64,000 bases of DNA from NCBI RefSeq assembly GCF_009753715.1, contig NZ_WQMS01000008.1, forward strand, positions 109,173 through 173,172. Reading direction: 5' to 3'. Shown piece by piece: positions 1 to 9,477 of this stretch. This DNA is from Sphingomonas horti (lineage in GTDB: Bacteria; Pseudomonadota; Alphaproteobacteria; Sphingomonadales; Sphingomonadaceae). The position numbers and the translations under genes are program-made. Each line of letters opens with the position of its first letter. Within the stretch, counting starts at the first letter, position 1. Below the pieces are notes generated by a model. The model had not been told where the DNA came from and did no database searches. It was given only the letters and a program-made list of their open reading frames with translations.

Positions 1-1
1 G

Positions 2-481
2 AAAGCGTTCGGCGTGATGGGCGGCTATATCGCAGCCGATAAAGTGATCGTCGACGTGATCCGCAGCTATGCGCCGGGCTTCATCTTCACGACCTCACTG
101 TCGCCGGTGCTGGTCGCAGGCGTGCTCGCAAGCGTGCGGCACCTGAAGCAAAGCTCCGTCGAGCGCGAAGGGCAGCAGGCCGCCGCCGCGACGCTGAAGG
201 CGATGTTCCGCGATGCCGGGCTGCCTGTCATGCCCAGCACCACCCATATCGTGCCGCTGATGGTCGGCAATCCCGTCAAGGCCAAGCGGATCAGCGATAT
301 CCTGCTCGCCGAATACGGCGTCTATGTGCAGCCGATCAACTTCCCGACCGTGCCGCGCGGCACCGAGCGCCTGCGCTTCACGCCCGGCCCGACCCACAGC
401 CCCGAGATGATGCGCGAGCTCACCAACGCGCTGGTGGAGATCTGGGACCGGCTCGACGTCGACATCAACCTCGCCGCCTGA
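2..481 (+). CDS. hemA: 5-aminolevulinate synthase, C-terminal part (5' end outside window)
   Basis: PLP-dependent 5-aminolevulinate synthase condenses glycine with succinyl-CoA, the first step of the C4 tetrapyrrole pathway used by alphaproteobacteria. Only the last 159 residues are here. The frame is open from base 2 and begins [13 protein letters not shown]; the leading Lys matches the position of the family's PLP-binding lysine. FIFTTSLSP and the C-terminal [11 protein letters not shown] segment are typical of ALAS and not of the related KBL or BioF enzymes. The gene ends with TGA and is followed by a palindromic repeat and the convergent nnrS gene. Identity is seen in sequence; upstream context is unknown. 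Confidence 0.95.
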   Translation, partial: KAFGVMGGYIAADKVIVDVIRSYAPGFIFTTSLSPVLVAGVLASVRHLKQSSVEREGQQAAAATLKAMFRDAGLPVMPSTTHIVPLMVGNPVKAKRISDILLAEYGVYVQPINFPTVPRGTERLRFTPGPTHSPEMMRELTNALVEIWDRLDVDINLAA

Positions 482-515
482 TCTTCAACGTCCGCTACGG
501 GTGGTTCGCGGACCA

Positions 516-655
516 ATCACCTCTCCCATAGGGAGAGGTCGAGTCAGCGCTTGCGCTGACCGGGTGAGGGGTTGGACCTCGCCACGAAGTCGTGGTCCCC
601 TCACCCCGCTCGCGGCGGAGCCGCGAGTCGCCCTCTCCCCATGGGAGAGGGGCTG
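516..655. repeat. Dispersed palindromic repeat, family A, between convergent genes
   Basis: A run of nested inverted repeats between the convergent hemA and nnrS genes. CCTCTCCC-ATA-GGGAGAGG comes first (around 520-540), then GGGTGAGGGG pairs with CCCCTCACCC, and a CCCTCTCCCC-ATG-GGGAGAGGGG hairpin ends it. Related pieces occur at 35258-35284 and 55332-55396, so this is a dispersed family. It can fold on either strand and may serve as a bidirectional terminator, although there is no clear T-run. Confidence 0.75.
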
Positions 656-669
656 AAATCCGCTATCGC

Positions 670-1884
670 TTAGGGCCGCCCATCCGGCCGCGCCCCGAGC
701 AGCTTCGGTCCATAGGTTAACGCGAACAGCAGGAAGGCGCCGGCCCAGGCGGTGCCGGCGATCTCGATCGCGCGCATATAGTCGATCGGCAGCCAGTGGG
801 CCGTCACGCGCAGCGCGGCACCCAAGGTGACGAGCGCGTAGATCGCGGTCGTCCAGCCGTCGGCGCGGAGCGGACGGCCGGTGTGGCCGAGCGTGGCGCG
901 CGTCATCACCGCCAGCGTCATCGACGCCATTGCCCCGGCCGCGAGCGCGTGGATGGCGCTGCTCCGCGGCAGCTCGGGCATGAAGATGCTCGCGCCGAGC
1001 AGCAGCAGGCCGATCGGCAGCCAGGCATAGGCGACGTGCAGGATCAGGACCAGCGGATCGCGCACGGTGCGCAGCCCCGACCAGCGGGCGAGCCGCGCGA
1101 CGTGCAGCGCGCCGGCTGCCAGCAGCAGGATCGCCGTCGCCTGCGCGTCCGGGAACGCGGCCCAGGCGAGCAGCGCAAGCGCCATGGCGCCCAGCGACGC
1201 GAGATCGAAGCGGGTGGGCTGGCCGGGCAGGCCGGTCGTCGCCCCCTGCTTCATCAGCCAATTGCGCGTGAAGGACGGAATGATCCGGCCGCCGATCAGG
1301 CCGATCATCATCAGCACCAGGCCAAGGCCGAGCCGCCACCCCAGCCCGCCAAGATCGATGCAGCCGAGCGCTTCGCCATGGTCGATCGCGTTGGCGAGCG
1401 CGAACAGCAGGATCATCACGACGATCGGCAGGTTGCGGTTCTTCGCGGCGATCACTTCGCGCGCGGCGACGAGGCCCAGCACGACGAAGAAGCCGACATC
1501 GACGAAGAAGGCGAGGGTCGAACCGACCGTCGCCGAGAAGAGAAGGGCGAGCCGGGCCGCGAGCCACAATGCCCAGAGGCCCGCCAAGGGGCTGCCCGAG
1601 ATCGGCAGCCGGCCGGTCCAGTTCGGGATCGCCGTCAGCAGGAAGCCGCAGATCACCGCGCCCAGATAGCCGAACAGCATTTCATGCCGGTGCCAGGCGA
1701 GCGGGTCGAATCTGGTCGGCAGCATGATGGCCCCGGACAGGGCGCAGACCCAGAGGACGACGACCACGACGGCCCAGGCCGCGCCGCTGAAAAAGAACGG
1801 CCGGAAGCCGCCGCGCAGGACGGGCGGCAATGCCATCAGCCGGTCGTGACGCTCGCTTGCCGAAATACCCGCCATCGCTGTCAT
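670..1884 (-). CDS. nnrS: NnrS family membrane protein
   Basis: A 404-residue polytopic membrane protein of the NnrS family, haem- and copper-containing inner membrane proteins that accompany nitric oxide metabolism and help cells withstand nitrosative stress. The N-terminal region has RGGFRPFFFSGAAWAV and DPLAWHRHEMLFGYLGA, the family's conserved His-rich motif, followed by about eleven further hydrophobic helices through the C-terminus. It lies 66 bp downstream of the nitric oxide reductase gene on the same strand, so the two probably form an NO-detoxification operon. The family assignment is strong; the biochemical activity of NnrS is not well defined. Confidence 0.93.
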   Translation of the reverse strand: MTAMAGISASERHDRLMALPPVLRGGFRPFFFSGAAWAVVVVVLWVCALSGAIMLPTRFDPLAWHRHEMLFGYLGAVICGFLLTAIPNWTGRLPISGSPLAGLWALWLAARLALLFSATVGSTLAFFVDVGFFVVLGLVAAREVIAAKNRNLPIVVMILLFALANAIDHGEALGCIDLGGLGWRLGLGLVLMMIGLIGGRIIPSFTRNWLMKQGATTGLPGQPTRFDLASLGAMALALLAWAAFPDAQATAILLLAAGALHVARLARWSGLRTVRDPLVLILHVAYAWLPIGLLLLGASIFMPELPRSSAIHALAAGAMASMTLAVMTRATLGHTGRPLRADGWTTAIYALVTLGAALRVTAHWLPIDYMRAIEIAGTAWAGAFLLFALTYGPKLLGARPDGRP

Positions 1885-1950
1885 CCCATTCTTCTGTCTT
1901 CAAAAAGGCAAGGACCCGGCCCCGGCGGACCGGGACCGGGTCCTGCTCGC

Positions 1951-4227
1951 TTACTCGGCCGGAACCAGGCTCGGGTCCAGACCGATCTCCCGCCGTGCCT
2001 TGCGGCCGGTCAGCAGCTTCAGCATGAACACGGCCAACAACACCGGTCCGACGCTGAACACGATGTCCCCGGGAACGCGCATCCAAACCAGCGTTTCCAT
2101 CACCGGCCCGTGCACGATCTCAGGCGAGCGCGCGTACCAGAAGCTGTGGGTGATGCTCTGGTAGGACTGGTAGATGCCCGCCGGCACCAGGCTCAGGAAC
2201 ACCATCATCGCAAGCCCGATGTTCAGCGTCCAGAAGGCCGGCTTCAGGATCGCGTCCGACCAGACGGCCGAGCGATAGGCGGTGCGGAGGCAGAACAGCA
2301 TCAGCCCGACGCCGAGCATGCCATAGACCCCGAACAGCGCGGCATGGCCGTGGCTGGGCGTCATGTTCAGCCCCTGGATGTAATAGAGCGAGATCGGCGG
2401 ATTGATCGAGAAGCCGAGGATCCCCGCGCCGACCAGGTTCCAGAACGAGACCGCGACGAAGAACAGGATCGGCCATTTGTAGGTCTGCACCCACGGCGCC
2501 GCCTTCGTCATGCGGTAGTTGTGGAACGCCTCCACGCCCAGCAGCGCCAGCGGCACCACCTCGAGCGCCGAGAACATGGCGCCCCACGCGATCACCGGCG
2601 TCGTCGTGCCGGAGAAATAGAGGTGGTGCAGCGTGCCGAGGATGCCGCCGGTCAGGAACACCGCGGTCGAGAAGACCACCGCCGTGTTCGCCGCACGGGC
2701 GCGCACCAGGCCGAGCCCCGCGAAGATCAGCGCGATCACCGCGGTCGCGAAGACCTCGAAGAAGCCCTCGACCCACAGGTGGACGACCCACCAGCGGAAA
2801 TACTCGATCATCGACAGCGGGCTGTGCCGGCCCCAGGTGAGCGCGGCGCCGAAGAACAGGCCGATCGCGATCGTCGAGACGAACACCATGCCGATCAGGC
2901 CGCGCGTTTCGCTCGGCCGCTTCAGCGCCGGCCAGAGCGCCCGGCCGACCAGCGTCAGCCAGATCATCAGCCCGACGAACAGCAGGATCGCCCAGAAGCG
3001 GCCCAGATCGACGAACTCATAGCCCATATGGCCGAACCAGAAGTTCGCGCCATGGCCGAGCTTCTGCTGGATCGCCATCCATTCGCCCGCGAACGAGCCG
3101 ATCACGACGACGAGCAGCGCGACCCAGAGGACATTGACGCCGAGCCGCTGGAATTTCGGCTCATGGTTCGACAGCATCGGCGCGACGTAGAGGCCGGTCG
3201 CCAGCCACGCGGTCGCGATCCAGAAGATGCCGAGCTGCGTGTGCCAGGTGCGCGTCAGCGCATAGGGGATCAGCTCGGAAATCTGGAAACCGTAAAAGTC
3301 CTGGCCCTCGACCGCATAATGCGCGGTGATCGCGCCCAGCAGAACCTGCGCCAGGAACAGCCCCAGCACGGTCACGAAATATTTGGTCGTCGCCCGCATC
3401 GAGGGCGTCGGCTTCATCTGCAGGAACGGATCGCCCGCCGGCGCCTCGATATGGTCGTCCTCGCCGCGACGCGCCTGATACCAGAGCAGCCAGCCGATGC
3501 CGGCGATCAGGAACAGGACGCTTGCGATCGACCAGATGCCGAGCGAGGCCGACGGCGTGTTGCCGACCAGCGGCTCGTGCGGCCAGTTGTTGGTGTAGGT
3601 GATCGTGTCGTCGGGACGGTTCGTGACGCTCGTCCACGAGGTCCAGAAGAAGAAAGCGCCAAGCTGCTCGCGCTGCTTCGCGTCGACGATCGACTTTTCC
3701 GGAATGGCATACTGGACGCGCAGTTCCTTCAGCGCCGGATCGCTGCTGAACAGCGACGCGTAATGCCGGCCCACGGCGGCCATCGCTTGCGCACGCTCGT
3801 CGGACACGGTGATCGCGCCCGTGGACGCATCATAGCCATTGGTCCGAAGCTCCCGCTTCAGCCGGTCCTTCAGCGCGGCCTGGTCTTCCAGGTTCAGGGC
3901 AGCGAAATCCTTCGCCCCTTTTTCCCTCGCCCAGACGTCGAGCAGGGTTAGCGCCTCGCGGTGCAGCCAGTCGGCGCCCCAGTCGGGCGCGACATAGCCG
4001 CCATGCCCCCAGACCGAGCCCAGCTGCATCCCGCCCAGCGTCTGCCAGACTTCACGGCCCGTTTCGATATCGACGCGGGTGTAGATCGTCTGGCCGCTGG
4101 CCGACACGATCTTTTCCGGCACCGGCGGCGCCTTCACGTAAATCTCCCGGCCGATCAGGCCGAGCACGGCAAAGGAGAGGACGAAGATCGCCCCCAACCA
4201 AAGCCATAGCTTCTTTGAATATTCCAT
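1951..4227 (-). CDS. norZ: Quinol-dependent nitric oxide reductase (qNOR)
   Basis: A single-chain quinol:NO oxidoreductase that reduces two NO to N2O at a haem/non-haem-iron centre in the inner membrane. The 758-residue length fits qNOR, in which a NorC-like N-terminal part (TM at residues 6-27, then about 190 periplasmic residues) is fused to the 12-helix NorB-like core. Core motifs include YYIQGLNMTPSHGHAALFGV and WWVVHLWVEGFFEVFATA. The start at 4227 (MEYSKK) is preceded by a GAGGGGG ribosome-binding site; an 18-residue longer frame exists but would run over that site. With no denitrification genes nearby, a detoxification role is likelier than respiration. A CTACGTAG palindrome lies upstream. 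Confidence 0.93.
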   Translation of the reverse strand: MEYSKKLWLWLGAIFVLSFAVLGLIGREIYVKAPPVPEKIVSASGQTIYTRVDIETGREVWQTLGGMQLGSVWGHGGYVAPDWGADWLHREALTLLDVWAREKGAKDFAALNLEDQAALKDRLKRELRTNGYDASTGAITVSDERAQAMAAVGRHYASLFSSDPALKELRVQYAIPEKSIVDAKQREQLGAFFFWTSWTSVTNRPDDTITYTNNWPHEPLVGNTPSASLGIWSIASVLFLIAGIGWLLWYQARRGEDDHIEAPAGDPFLQMKPTPSMRATTKYFVTVLGLFLAQVLLGAITAHYAVEGQDFYGFQISELIPYALTRTWHTQLGIFWIATAWLATGLYVAPMLSNHEPKFQRLGVNVLWVALLVVVIGSFAGEWMAIQQKLGHGANFWFGHMGYEFVDLGRFWAILLFVGLMIWLTLVGRALWPALKRPSETRGLIGMVFVSTIAIGLFFGAALTWGRHSPLSMIEYFRWWVVHLWVEGFFEVFATAVIALIFAGLGLVRARAANTAVVFSTAVFLTGGILGTLHHLYFSGTTTPVIAWGAMFSALEVVPLALLGVEAFHNYRMTKAAPWVQTYKWPILFFVAVSFWNLVGAGILGFSINPPISLYYIQGLNMTPSHGHAALFGVYGMLGVGLMLFCLRTAYRSAVWSDAILKPAFWTLNIGLAMMVFLSLVPAGIYQSYQSITHSFWYARSPEIVHGPVMETLVWMRVPGDIVFSVGPVLLAVFMLKLLTGRKARREIGLDPSLVPAE

Positions 4228-4287
4228 CTCAGCCCCCTCAGGTCGGCAAATCGTGGAGGCTGCGGCATTAGAAACGCCCAAGGGGCT

Positions 4288-4320
4288 CGCCTATTCGGGA
4301 GTTCCCCCTACGTAGTGTTC
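4288..4320. promoter_or_regulatory. Possible operator upstream of norZ (CTACGTAG palindrome)
   Basis: The 105-bp gap between the sulfatase stop and the norZ start holds the perfect 8-bp palindrome CTACGTAG at 4308-4315. Next to it are CCTATTCGGGAG and GTTCCCCC elements, which make a looser inverted arrangement (GGGGGAACTCCC on the minus strand). Nothing resembling an FNR box is seen. The position before a nitrosative-stress gene suggests an operator, but no regulator can be assigned. Confidence 0.35.
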
Positions 4321-4332
4321 CGGAGGGGCGGC

Positions 4333-6555
4333 CTATTCGCGCGCGATCGCGACGGCCGCCGCACCTTCCGCGTCCGCCGGGGCTGGGCCGTCGAGCGTCA
4401 CCACGACCTTGCGCAACGCGCCTGTGAAGCGGAACGGCGCCGGATAGTGGGAAACGGGGCTCGCCCGGTCCTGGCCGATATCGAGGCCGGACCAGGAGAT
4501 GAAGTTGACGAAGCCGTAGCGGATCGGCCCGGTGCCGACCGGTTCGCCGTCGACCAGCAGTGTCGCCACGAGGCCGTTTTCCTGCTTTTCCGCCTTGAGG
4601 CTGAAGACGTGCTCGCCGGGCTCGTGCGGGCTGTCGGCGGTGACGACCTGATGCTCACCGACATTCTGGTCGTAAACGAGCCGCCCGTCCTTGATGTAGA
4701 GGCTGTAGCCGCAGGTCGCGTCGCCGTGCGCGATCAGCACGCCCTGGTCGCCGGGCTCGATCGTCGCATAGGCGTCAATGCGGAAGCTCCGGTCGCGCAG
4801 GTCGGGCGCGATGTCGGTGGGGATGTGCCCCATGCCGGCGTGGAACGTGAAGACGCGCCGGCCGCCCAGCCGCCGCGCCGCATTCTCCGCGAAGCGGGGG
4901 CCGAAGCGGTCGTCGAGCGGCAGCACCTGGTGCTTCTCGGCCTCCTGCCACCACAGATCGATCATCTCGGCGAGCTTGTCCGGCCGCTCGGCGGCAAGGT
5001 TGCGCGCCTCGGAAAAATCGTCGGGCAGGTAGAACAGCTCCCACTGATCGGCGTCATAGGACGTGCCTGGCGGGTGGAACGCGACCGCCTTCCAGCCGTC
5101 CGCGATCACGCCGCGATGACCGAACATCTCGAAATATTGCGGGCTCGTCTTGCCGGGCGCGGCGCGATCGAAGAGCGAGGCGGCGAAGCTTTCGCCCTCG
5201 ATCGGCATCTGTGCGACGCCCGCGACCGTCTCAGGCGGCGCGATGCCGACCAGCTCCAGCAGGGTCGGCGCGACGTCGACGGCATGGGCGAATTGATGCC
5301 TCAGCCCGCCCCGATCCGCGATCCGCCTAGGCCAGCTGACCACCAGCGGGTCGCGGATGCCGCCGCCATGCGTGTTCTGCTTATAGCGCCGCACCGGCGT
5401 GTTCGCTGCCATCGCCCAGCCGAGCGGGAAATTGCTGTGGCTCGCCGGCCCGCCGATATCGTCGATCCGCGCCAGCTTCTCCGCCGGGAATTCGGGGCGC
5501 TGGTTGTATGGCCCCATCGCGTTCACGAAACCATAGACCAGCCCTTCCTGGCTCGCGCCATTGTCGGAGAGGACGAGCACGAGCGTGTCGTCGGTCAGAC
5601 CGGCGGCATCGAGTGCGGCGATCACGCGCGCGATCTGCCGGTCGGCATGGTCCAGCATCGCCGCATAGGCGCCCTGCAGCCGGCACGCGACGCGCTTGAA
5701 ATCCGGATCGAGCGCGTCCCAAGGCTGCACGAAGTCGTTGCGCGGCGGCAGGACCGTGTCCGGCGGCACGATCCCCATCTTCTTCATCCGCGCGAGCCGC
5801 CGCTCCCGCTCCGCATCCCAGCCATGCTGGAACAACGCGTCGTAATGGAGGATCAGGTCGCGCGGCGCCTGATGCGGCGCGTGGCAGGCGCCGAACGCCA
5901 GCCAGAGCAGGAACGGCGCATCGGGCTTCGCCGCGACATGATCGGTCATGTAGCGGATCGCTTCGCCCGCCAGGTCTTCGCTCAGGTGGTAGCCGCTCTC
6001 GTAAGTGCCCGGGGCCGCGACCGGCGTGTTGTCGCGCACCAGCTCCGGCGCATACTGATCCGTCTCCGCGTCCATGAAGCCGTAGAAATGATCGAAACCA
6101 CGAGCGAGCGGCCAGCCGTCGAACGGTCCGATCGGGCCGGTTTCGCCCAGCGGCGTCACGTGCCATTTGCCGACCATGTAGCTGTTGTAGCCATGCGGGC
6201 GCAGCATCTCCGCGATCGTGCCCGCCTCGCGCGCGATCTTGCCGCGATAGCCGGGATAGCCGCTGTCGAAATTGGCCAGGCACCCCATGCCCACCGAATG
6301 ATGGTTGCGCCCGGTCAACAGCGCCGCCCGCGTGGTCGAGCACATCGCGGTGGTGTGGAAGCCGGTGTAGCGCAGGCCCCGGGCCGCGATCGCATCGATC
6401 GCAGGCGTCGCGATCGGGGAACCGTAGCAGCCGAAGTCCGACAGCCCGACATCGTCGAACAGGATGACGAAGATGTTCGGGGCCCCTTTCGGCGGCGTCG
6501 GCCCAGAGGGCCAGTGCGGCGGATGGGGGGCGGCAAGCGGGTCGCGGTTGTCCAT
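4333..6555 (-). CDS. Arylsulfatase (sulfatase family)
   Basis: A 740-residue type I sulfatase that would hydrolyse sulfate esters using a formylglycine residue and a divalent metal. The metal-binding N-terminus NIFVILFDDVGLSDFGCYG and the modification segment MCSTTRAALLTGRNHH (Cys about residue 72) are present, followed by GKWHVTP and the C-terminal sulfatase subdomain with a beta-rich tail. No signal peptide is evident, so it may be cytoplasmic or exported by an unrecognised route. The modification motif reads C-S-T-T-R, with Thr where Pro or Ala is usual. It is transcribed toward norZ but separated from it by 105 bp; no functional link is obvious. Confidence 0.9.
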   Translation of the reverse strand: MDNRDPLAAPHPPHWPSGPTPPKGAPNIFVILFDDVGLSDFGCYGSPIATPAIDAIAARGLRYTGFHTTAMCSTTRAALLTGRNHHSVGMGCLANFDSGYPGYRGKIAREAGTIAEMLRPHGYNSYMVGKWHVTPLGETGPIGPFDGWPLARGFDHFYGFMDAETDQYAPELVRDNTPVAAPGTYESGYHLSEDLAGEAIRYMTDHVAAKPDAPFLLWLAFGACHAPHQAPRDLILHYDALFQHGWDAERERRLARMKKMGIVPPDTVLPPRNDFVQPWDALDPDFKRVACRLQGAYAAMLDHADRQIARVIAALDAAGLTDDTLVLVLSDNGASQEGLVYGFVNAMGPYNQRPEFPAEKLARIDDIGGPASHSNFPLGWAMAANTPVRRYKQNTHGGGIRDPLVVSWPRRIADRGGLRHQFAHAVDVAPTLLELVGIAPPETVAGVAQMPIEGESFAASLFDRAAPGKTSPQYFEMFGHRGVIADGWKAVAFHPPGTSYDADQWELFYLPDDFSEARNLAAERPDKLAEMIDLWWQEAEKHQVLPLDDRFGPRFAENAARRLGGRRVFTFHAGMGHIPTDIAPDLRDRSFRIDAYATIEPGDQGVLIAHGDATCGYSLYIKDGRLVYDQNVGEHQVVTADSPHEPGEHVFSLKAEKQENGLVATLLVDGEPVGTGPIRYGFVNFISWSGLDIGQDRASPVSHYPAPFRFTGALRKVVVTLDGPAPADAEGAAAVAIARE

Positions 6556-6697
6556 CCTCGAAGGCTGCCCCTGGCTGCCGGCGCGCGCAAGCCGTTTCGC
6601 CCCTGGATCGACCTGCGGGCGGAATCGTGCCGAAGTTCTCGCGCCTGGCGGCGGCTGGATACCGTTTCTTCACCGGAATGGCGGTAACTGCGGCCTG

Positions 6698-7096
6698 ATG
6701 TCTGTCCCCAGACCGCCAGAGCCGTCAGTCGGGCCGTGCGGCGACCATGTCGCGCGCGGACTCAAATTGCTGCTTGAGGCGCATGGGCGCAAAGACGTGG
6801 ACGGCTTTCTCGACAGCTTCGCGGCGATGGCGGAATTGCAGGCGGCCGCGGCGCAACTCGCCGTCAGAATCGTCAATGCGGCATGGGACGAGCTGTCGTC
6901 ATTCCAGCTGCCGGTGCTCGCGCTGGGCGACGCAGAAGCCTTCCTGATTACCGGCATCAGCGGCAACGTCGCCCGCGTCCGCTATCCGCTGCTCGGGGAG
7001 TTCACGCTGCTGCGCCCCTGGGTCGAGGAACGCTGGTCGGGCCAGATCGCCTTCTTCGGCCCGGCGGCACTGCTCTGGACGAGGCACGTCGGGTGA
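6698..7096 (+). CDS. Hypothetical protein coupled to the CHASE2-EAL gene
   Basis: A 132-residue predicted soluble protein that I do not recognise. It has a helical N-terminal half (LKLLLEAHGRKDVDGFLDSFAAMAELQAA region) and a second half with alternating hydrophobic residues ending in WSGQIAFFGPAALLW. The start ATG at 6698 was chosen because upstream codons lie in the region between this gene and the divergent sulfatase. The stop TGA overlaps the GTG start of the CHASE2-EAL gene (GTGA), so the two are translationally coupled and the product probably works with c-di-GMP signalling. No catalytic motif is visible. Confidence 0.6.
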   Translation: MSVPRPPEPSVGPCGDHVARGLKLLLEAHGRKDVDGFLDSFAAMAELQAAAAQLAVRIVNAAWDELSSFQLPVLALGDAEAFLITGISGNVARVRYPLLGEFTLLRPWVEERWSGQIAFFGPAALLWTRHVG

Positions 7097-9414
7097 TCGC
7101 CGACCTCGTCTCGTTGCGCGACGCCCCGCGATCGAAGCCGCGGCTGCGCATCCTGCTCTGGGCGCTGGCGATCTGCATCGTGCTGGGCGCGATCGAATTC
7201 GGCGAGCCGCTGGACGACACGTTCAAGGCCGCACGCGATATACTGCGCAGTCGGCCGGCGAGCGGCGAGATCGTCGTCATCGGCATCGATGATCGAACCG
7301 GGGCACGATATGGCGGCTTCTCCTTTTCGCGGCGCATCGACGCGAAGCTGGTCGACAAGCTTTTCGCCGCGGGCGCCGAGCGCGTGTTCTTCGATCGGGT
7401 TTATGCCGACGAGACCAATCCGGCGGATGATGCCGCGTTCGCGGCGGCGCTGGCGCGCCATCCCGGCCGTGTATTCCTGGGCGCGATCAGTCCGCCCGGC
7501 GAATCCCAGGAGCGAGTCGAGACCTTGCCGCGCCCGCAATTCCGCAAGGTCGCTCCCTATCGATCGCTGAACGGCGGCAACACGCCTTTCATGCTGTCGG
7601 CAAAGCTGGCGTTCGCCGATCGTTTCGAGGGAAAGCTGGTGCCGTCGCTCTCCAGCGAGATTGCCGGCTGGCCCGTTTCCGCGAAAGGTTATTACCGGCC
7701 CGACTGGTCGATCCGGATGGCGACCGTGCCGACCTACAGCTTTGTGGACGTGATCGACGGCAGGGTCCCGAAACTGGCATTGGCGGGCAAGGACGTGATC
7801 GTCGGCCCGACATCGCCAACGCTTCGAGACGTCTATCCGATCCTGTTCCAAGGCCGGTTTGCAGGGGTCTATTTCCACGTCATCGGTGCAGAGACGCTGC
7901 GCGCCGGCACGCCCCGCGACTGGGGCTGGCTGCCGCCGTTCGGCTCCGCCGTGCTGCTGTCGTGCCTGTTCCTGCTCGCGCAGCGGCGCCTGACGCGATT
8001 GCTGACGATCGCGGTCGCGCTGGCGACCTTTGCCGCGCTGCCCGTGTTCCTGGCGTCGCGGCTGATCGAGGTCGATGTCTTCCCCGCGCTGCTGCTGGTC
8101 GCGATCGTCGCCTATCGCGGCTTCAGCCTGGCCCGGGTCGAGGCGACGCGCCGCACCAACCCGGCTTCGGACTTGCCCAACCTGGTCGCGTTGATCGAGA
8201 GCGAGGCGGGCGACGCACCGACCGTGATCGCATTGAAGCTGCGCAACCAGGCGGAGATCGTCGCCAGCTTTCCCAACGATGTAGCCCGCGCGCTGATCGG
8301 GGAAGTCGAGCGGCGGCTGCGCGTCGCCGGCGGGAGCGACCAGCTCTACCATGGCGAGGACGGGCTGTTCTGGACCTCCCGCCAGCCGGTTTCCGACGAA
8401 CTGCTGCAGCACCTGCGCGGGCTTCACAAGCTGCTGGCCCAACCGATCCAGCTCGGTGACCGCAGCGTCGATCTGCTGACCGCGTTCGGGATCGACGGCA
8501 GCACCGACCGGCCGCTGACGAGCCGGATCGCCAGCGCCACGCTGAGCGCCGAGGAAGCCGCGCGTGCGAACGAGATCTGGAAGCTCTATGACCCGCAGCG
8601 CAATCACGCCGCCGCGTGGCAGCTGTCTCTGATGGGTCGGCTCGATTTCGCGATCGAAAGCGGCGAGCTCTGGGTCGCGTACCAGCCCAAGGTGTCGCTG
8701 CCGACGCGGCAAATCGTCGGGATGGAAGCGCTGGTGCGTTGGAATCATCCGACCGCGGGGCCGCTCAACCCGGTCCAGTTCATCGCCGCGGCCGAAGCGC
8801 ACAACAAGATCGCTGCGCTGACCTATTTCGTGCTCGACCGCGCGCTTGCGGACCTCGCCGCGCTGCACGCGGCCGGGCACATGATGGGCGTCTCGGTCAA
8901 TCTTTCGCCCAAGCTTCTAGAGGAATCCGACCTGGTCGAGCGGCTGTCGGAGGCGCTCGCCAGGCACCGCGTGCTGCCGTCGGACGTGACGCTCGAGATC
9001 ACCGAGACCGGTGACCTGCTGAGCGTTCCGGGCAGCATCGAGACAATGCAGCGGCTGGTCGCGACCGGGGTCAAGCTGTCGATCGACGACTATGGGACCG
9101 GCAACGCGACGCTCGAATATCTCGCGCGGCTGCCGTCGCACGAAGTGAAGATCGACCGGACGTTCATCACCGATCTCGACCAGAATCGCGACAATCTGAT
9201 CCTGGTGCGCGCGACGCTGGAAATGGCACACCGCCTCGGCCGCCACGTGGTGGCGGAAGGGGTCGAGAACGAGGAAGTGCTGCGGCTGCTGCAGAAGCTC
9301 GGCTGCGACATCGCCCAGGGCTATCTGCTCAGCCGACCGATTCCCTTTGCCGACCTGCTCGCGCTGCTGGACGCCGATTCCGCCCCGGATCGGGTCCGCC
9401 TTGTCATATCGTAA
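7093..9414 (+). CDS. CHASE2 domain, degenerate GGDEF and EAL cyclic-di-GMP phosphodiesterase
   Basis: A 773-residue membrane sensor. The order is one N-terminal TM (residues 18-36), an extracytoplasmic CHASE2 region, three closely spaced TMs (about 278-350), a degenerate GGDEF-like domain and a C-terminal EAL domain (about 512-760). The EAL domain keeps the residues expected of an active c-di-GMP phosphodiesterase: MEALVRW, SVNLSP, LEITETG, SIDDYGTG, VKIDRTF, VAEGVEN and QGYLLSRP. The GGDEF signature is replaced by YHGEDGLFW, so cyclase activity is unlikely. The GTG start at 7093 is in the GTGA overlap with the upstream gene. Its role is likely control of the motile-sessile switch by an unknown external signal. 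Confidence 0.9.
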   Translation: MIADLVSLRDAPRSKPRLRILLWALAICIVLGAIEFGEPLDDTFKAARDILRSRPASGEIVVIGIDDRTGARYGGFSFSRRIDAKLVDKLFAAGAERVFFDRVYADETNPADDAAFAAALARHPGRVFLGAISPPGESQERVETLPRPQFRKVAPYRSLNGGNTPFMLSAKLAFADRFEGKLVPSLSSEIAGWPVSAKGYYRPDWSIRMATVPTYSFVDVIDGRVPKLALAGKDVIVGPTSPTLRDVYPILFQGRFAGVYFHVIGAETLRAGTPRDWGWLPPFGSAVLLSCLFLLAQRRLTRLLTIAVALATFAALPVFLASRLIEVDVFPALLLVAIVAYRGFSLARVEATRRTNPASDLPNLVALIESEAGDAPTVIALKLRNQAEIVASFPNDVARALIGEVERRLRVAGGSDQLYHGEDGLFWTSRQPVSDELLQHLRGLHKLLAQPIQLGDRSVDLLTAFGIDGSTDRPLTSRIASATLSAEEAARANEIWKLYDPQRNHAAAWQLSLMGRLDFAIESGELWVAYQPKVSLPTRQIVGMEALVRWNHPTAGPLNPVQFIAAAEAHNKIAALTYFVLDRALADLAALHAAGHMMGVSVNLSPKLLEESDLVERLSEALARHRVLPSDVTLEITETGDLLSVPGSIETMQRLVATGVKLSIDDYGTGNATLEYLARLPSHEVKIDRTFITDLDQNRDNLILVRATLEMAHRLGRHVVAEGVENEEVLRLLQKLGCDIAQGYLLSRPIPFADLLALLDADSAPDRVRLVIS

Positions 9415-9477
9415 ACGCAACGTTAACCTTAACATAGGGCACACCGAGTCGCGTGCCCCGTGTGCAAGGGAGACGTT

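Noticed and set aside
796-3951. A 1051-residue plus-strand ORF over nnrS and norZ
   Set aside because: It is the antisense shadow of two well-recognised minus-strand genes; its composition (Arg/Gln/His-rich, no domains) is typical of shadows in high-GC DNA.
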